Shown here: positions 5,640 to 6,101 of the stretch, in pieces
Numbering within the stretch: position 1 is the first letter of the stretch
How the letters are laid out: each line of letters starts with the position of its first letter
From: Mycobacterium sp.
GTDB taxonomy: Bacteria; Actinomycetota; Actinomycetes; Mycobacteriales; Mycobacteriaceae
Assembly (NCBI GenBank): GCA_018882545.1
Contig: VERS01000148.1
Span: 1-6,101, forward strand
Length of the DNA stretch: 6,101 bases
Reading direction: 5' to 3'
The notes under the pieces: model-generated
Told to the model about the DNA's origin: nothing
The model's input: the letters and a program-made list of their open reading frames with translations, nothing else
Databases searched by the model: none
Translations under genes and position numbers: made by a program

Positions 5640-5656
5640 GGCCGGCGTTAACGGCC
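5640..5656. terminator. Weak stem-loop after the PPK2 gene, possible attenuator
   Basis: GGCCG (5640-5644) and CGGCC (5652-5656) can pair across seven bases, 22 bases beyond the PPK2 stop. The loop region overlaps the 8-bp palindrome CGTTAACG (5646-5653). With five pairs and no U-tract it is weak as a terminator. The 107-bp gap 5572-5678 otherwise holds only the two leader repeats noted separately. Confidence 0.25.
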
Positions 5657-5678
5657 GACAGGACGTCAGCTGGGTCGG

Positions 5679-6101
5679 TCACTTTCGCTGCAGAGTGCGC
5701 GCCAGTCCCTTGTTGATGGCCTTCAGAGCCGCGATCCGGGCGAAGCGCTTGTCGTTGGCCGGGATGACGTTCCAGCGCGCCCCGTCGGAGGTGGTCCGCA
5801 GCACCATCTGGTCGACGGCCTTGACGTACTCGTGCCAGCGGTCGCGGTTGCGGTAGTCCTCTTCGGTGATCTTGTGCTTTTTGTACGGGGTGTCTTCCCG
5901 GGCCTTGAACCGGGCGAGTTGCTCCTCGGGGGAGACGTGCATCCAGAATTTGGCCACGAAGTAGCCGTGCTCGACCATCTGCGCCTCGAAGTCGTTGATC
6001 TCGTCGTAGGCCCGCTGCCAGTCGGCCGGTTTGGCGAAACCCTCAAGCCGCTCCACCAGCACCCGGCCATACCAGGTGCGGTCGAAGATGACGAATTTGC
6101 C
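5679..6101 (-). CDS. Polyphosphate kinase 2 family protein, C-terminal part (5' end outside window)
   Basis: The last 140 codons of a PPK2-superfamily enzyme, which transfers phosphate between polyphosphate and nucleotides using a P-loop kinase fold. The frame is open to the window edge and begins GKFVIFDRTWYGRVLVERLEG, so the GTG at 6062 is internal. The FDR-x-WYGR block is the Walker B region of the family. It is followed by EINDFEAQM, the core strand VAKFWMHVS and EEQLARFKARE. The basic lid segment is TPYKKHKITEEDYRNRDRW, and the end of the domain reads WNVIPANDKRFARIAAL. The WYGRVLVER and lid wording is closer to polyphosphate:AMP phosphotransferase-type members than to the ADP/GDP class; this subclass call is tentative. 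The protein stops soon after the PPK2 core, as single-domain members do, but the second half of a two-domain protein would look the same. The Walker A loop is outside the window. It is probably cytoplasmic, and the frameshifted small membrane-protein gene follows 107 bp downstream. Confidence 0.9.
   Translation of the reverse strand, partial: GKFVIFDRTWYGRVLVERLEGFAKPADWQRAYDEINDFEAQMVEHGYFVAKFWMHVSPEEQLARFKAREDTPYKKHKITEEDYRNRDRWHEYVKAVDQMVLRTTSDGARWNVIPANDKRFARIAALKAINKGLARTLQRK

Overview
The window is GC-rich, with coding third positions dominated by G and C. Several traits point to a mycobacterium (Mycolicibacterium-like) or a close mycolic-acid actinobacterium. Two genes appear to have leaderless starts, with a -10-like hexamer 6-7 nt before the ATG and no Shine-Dalgarno sequence. 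There is also a proline-rich exported protein and a small Met/His-rich membrane-protein gene. The species assignment is inference.

Layout. (1) Positions 1-578, +: the C-terminal part of an acyl-CoA dehydrogenase that enters from outside the window. (2) 591-1910, -: a complete flavin amine oxidase, convergent with (1) across 12 bp. (3) 1911-2012: a short divergent control region holding a leaderless-type promoter for the amine oxidase, a CTGAC-N6-GTCAG inverted repeat that could be an operator, and a 14-bp imperfect tandem duplication at the start codon of the next gene. (4) 2013-4487, +: an 824-aa single-chain enzyme of the dimethylglycine/sarcosine dehydrogenase type (FAD oxidoreductase fused to a GcvT-like folate domain). 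(5) 4488-4600: a 113-bp spacer with a perfect 12-bp tandem duplication and a leaderless-type promoter. (6) 4601-5224, +: an exported, proline-rich protein ending in a domain with LAS-type zinc-peptidase motifs. (7) 5216-5288: a short tandem repeat running into a strong stem-loop, probably a two-way terminator. (8) 5274-5571, -: a small single-pass membrane protein gene that is frameshifted inside its membrane segment; its ribosome binding site lies in a predicted hairpin. (9) 5679-6101, -: the C-terminal 140 codons of a PPK2-type polyphosphate kinase.

How the genes may work together. The two flavoenzymes start from one shared 102-bp region and both belong to families that oxidise C-N bonds of amines. 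A small amine or N-methyl amino-acid catabolic locus with shared control is plausible, and the acyl-CoA dehydrogenase could process a downstream acyl chain. No substrate can be read from the sequence. The exported protein, the broken membrane protein and the PPK2 look like ordinary chromosomal neighbours, not members of that pathway.

I see no CRISPR array, insertion sequence, tRNA or rRNA, and no clearly new multi-gene system. The best second looks are the frameshifted gene with its hairpin leader, the start-codon duplication, the stem-loop and repeat junction, and the divergent amine-oxidising pair.
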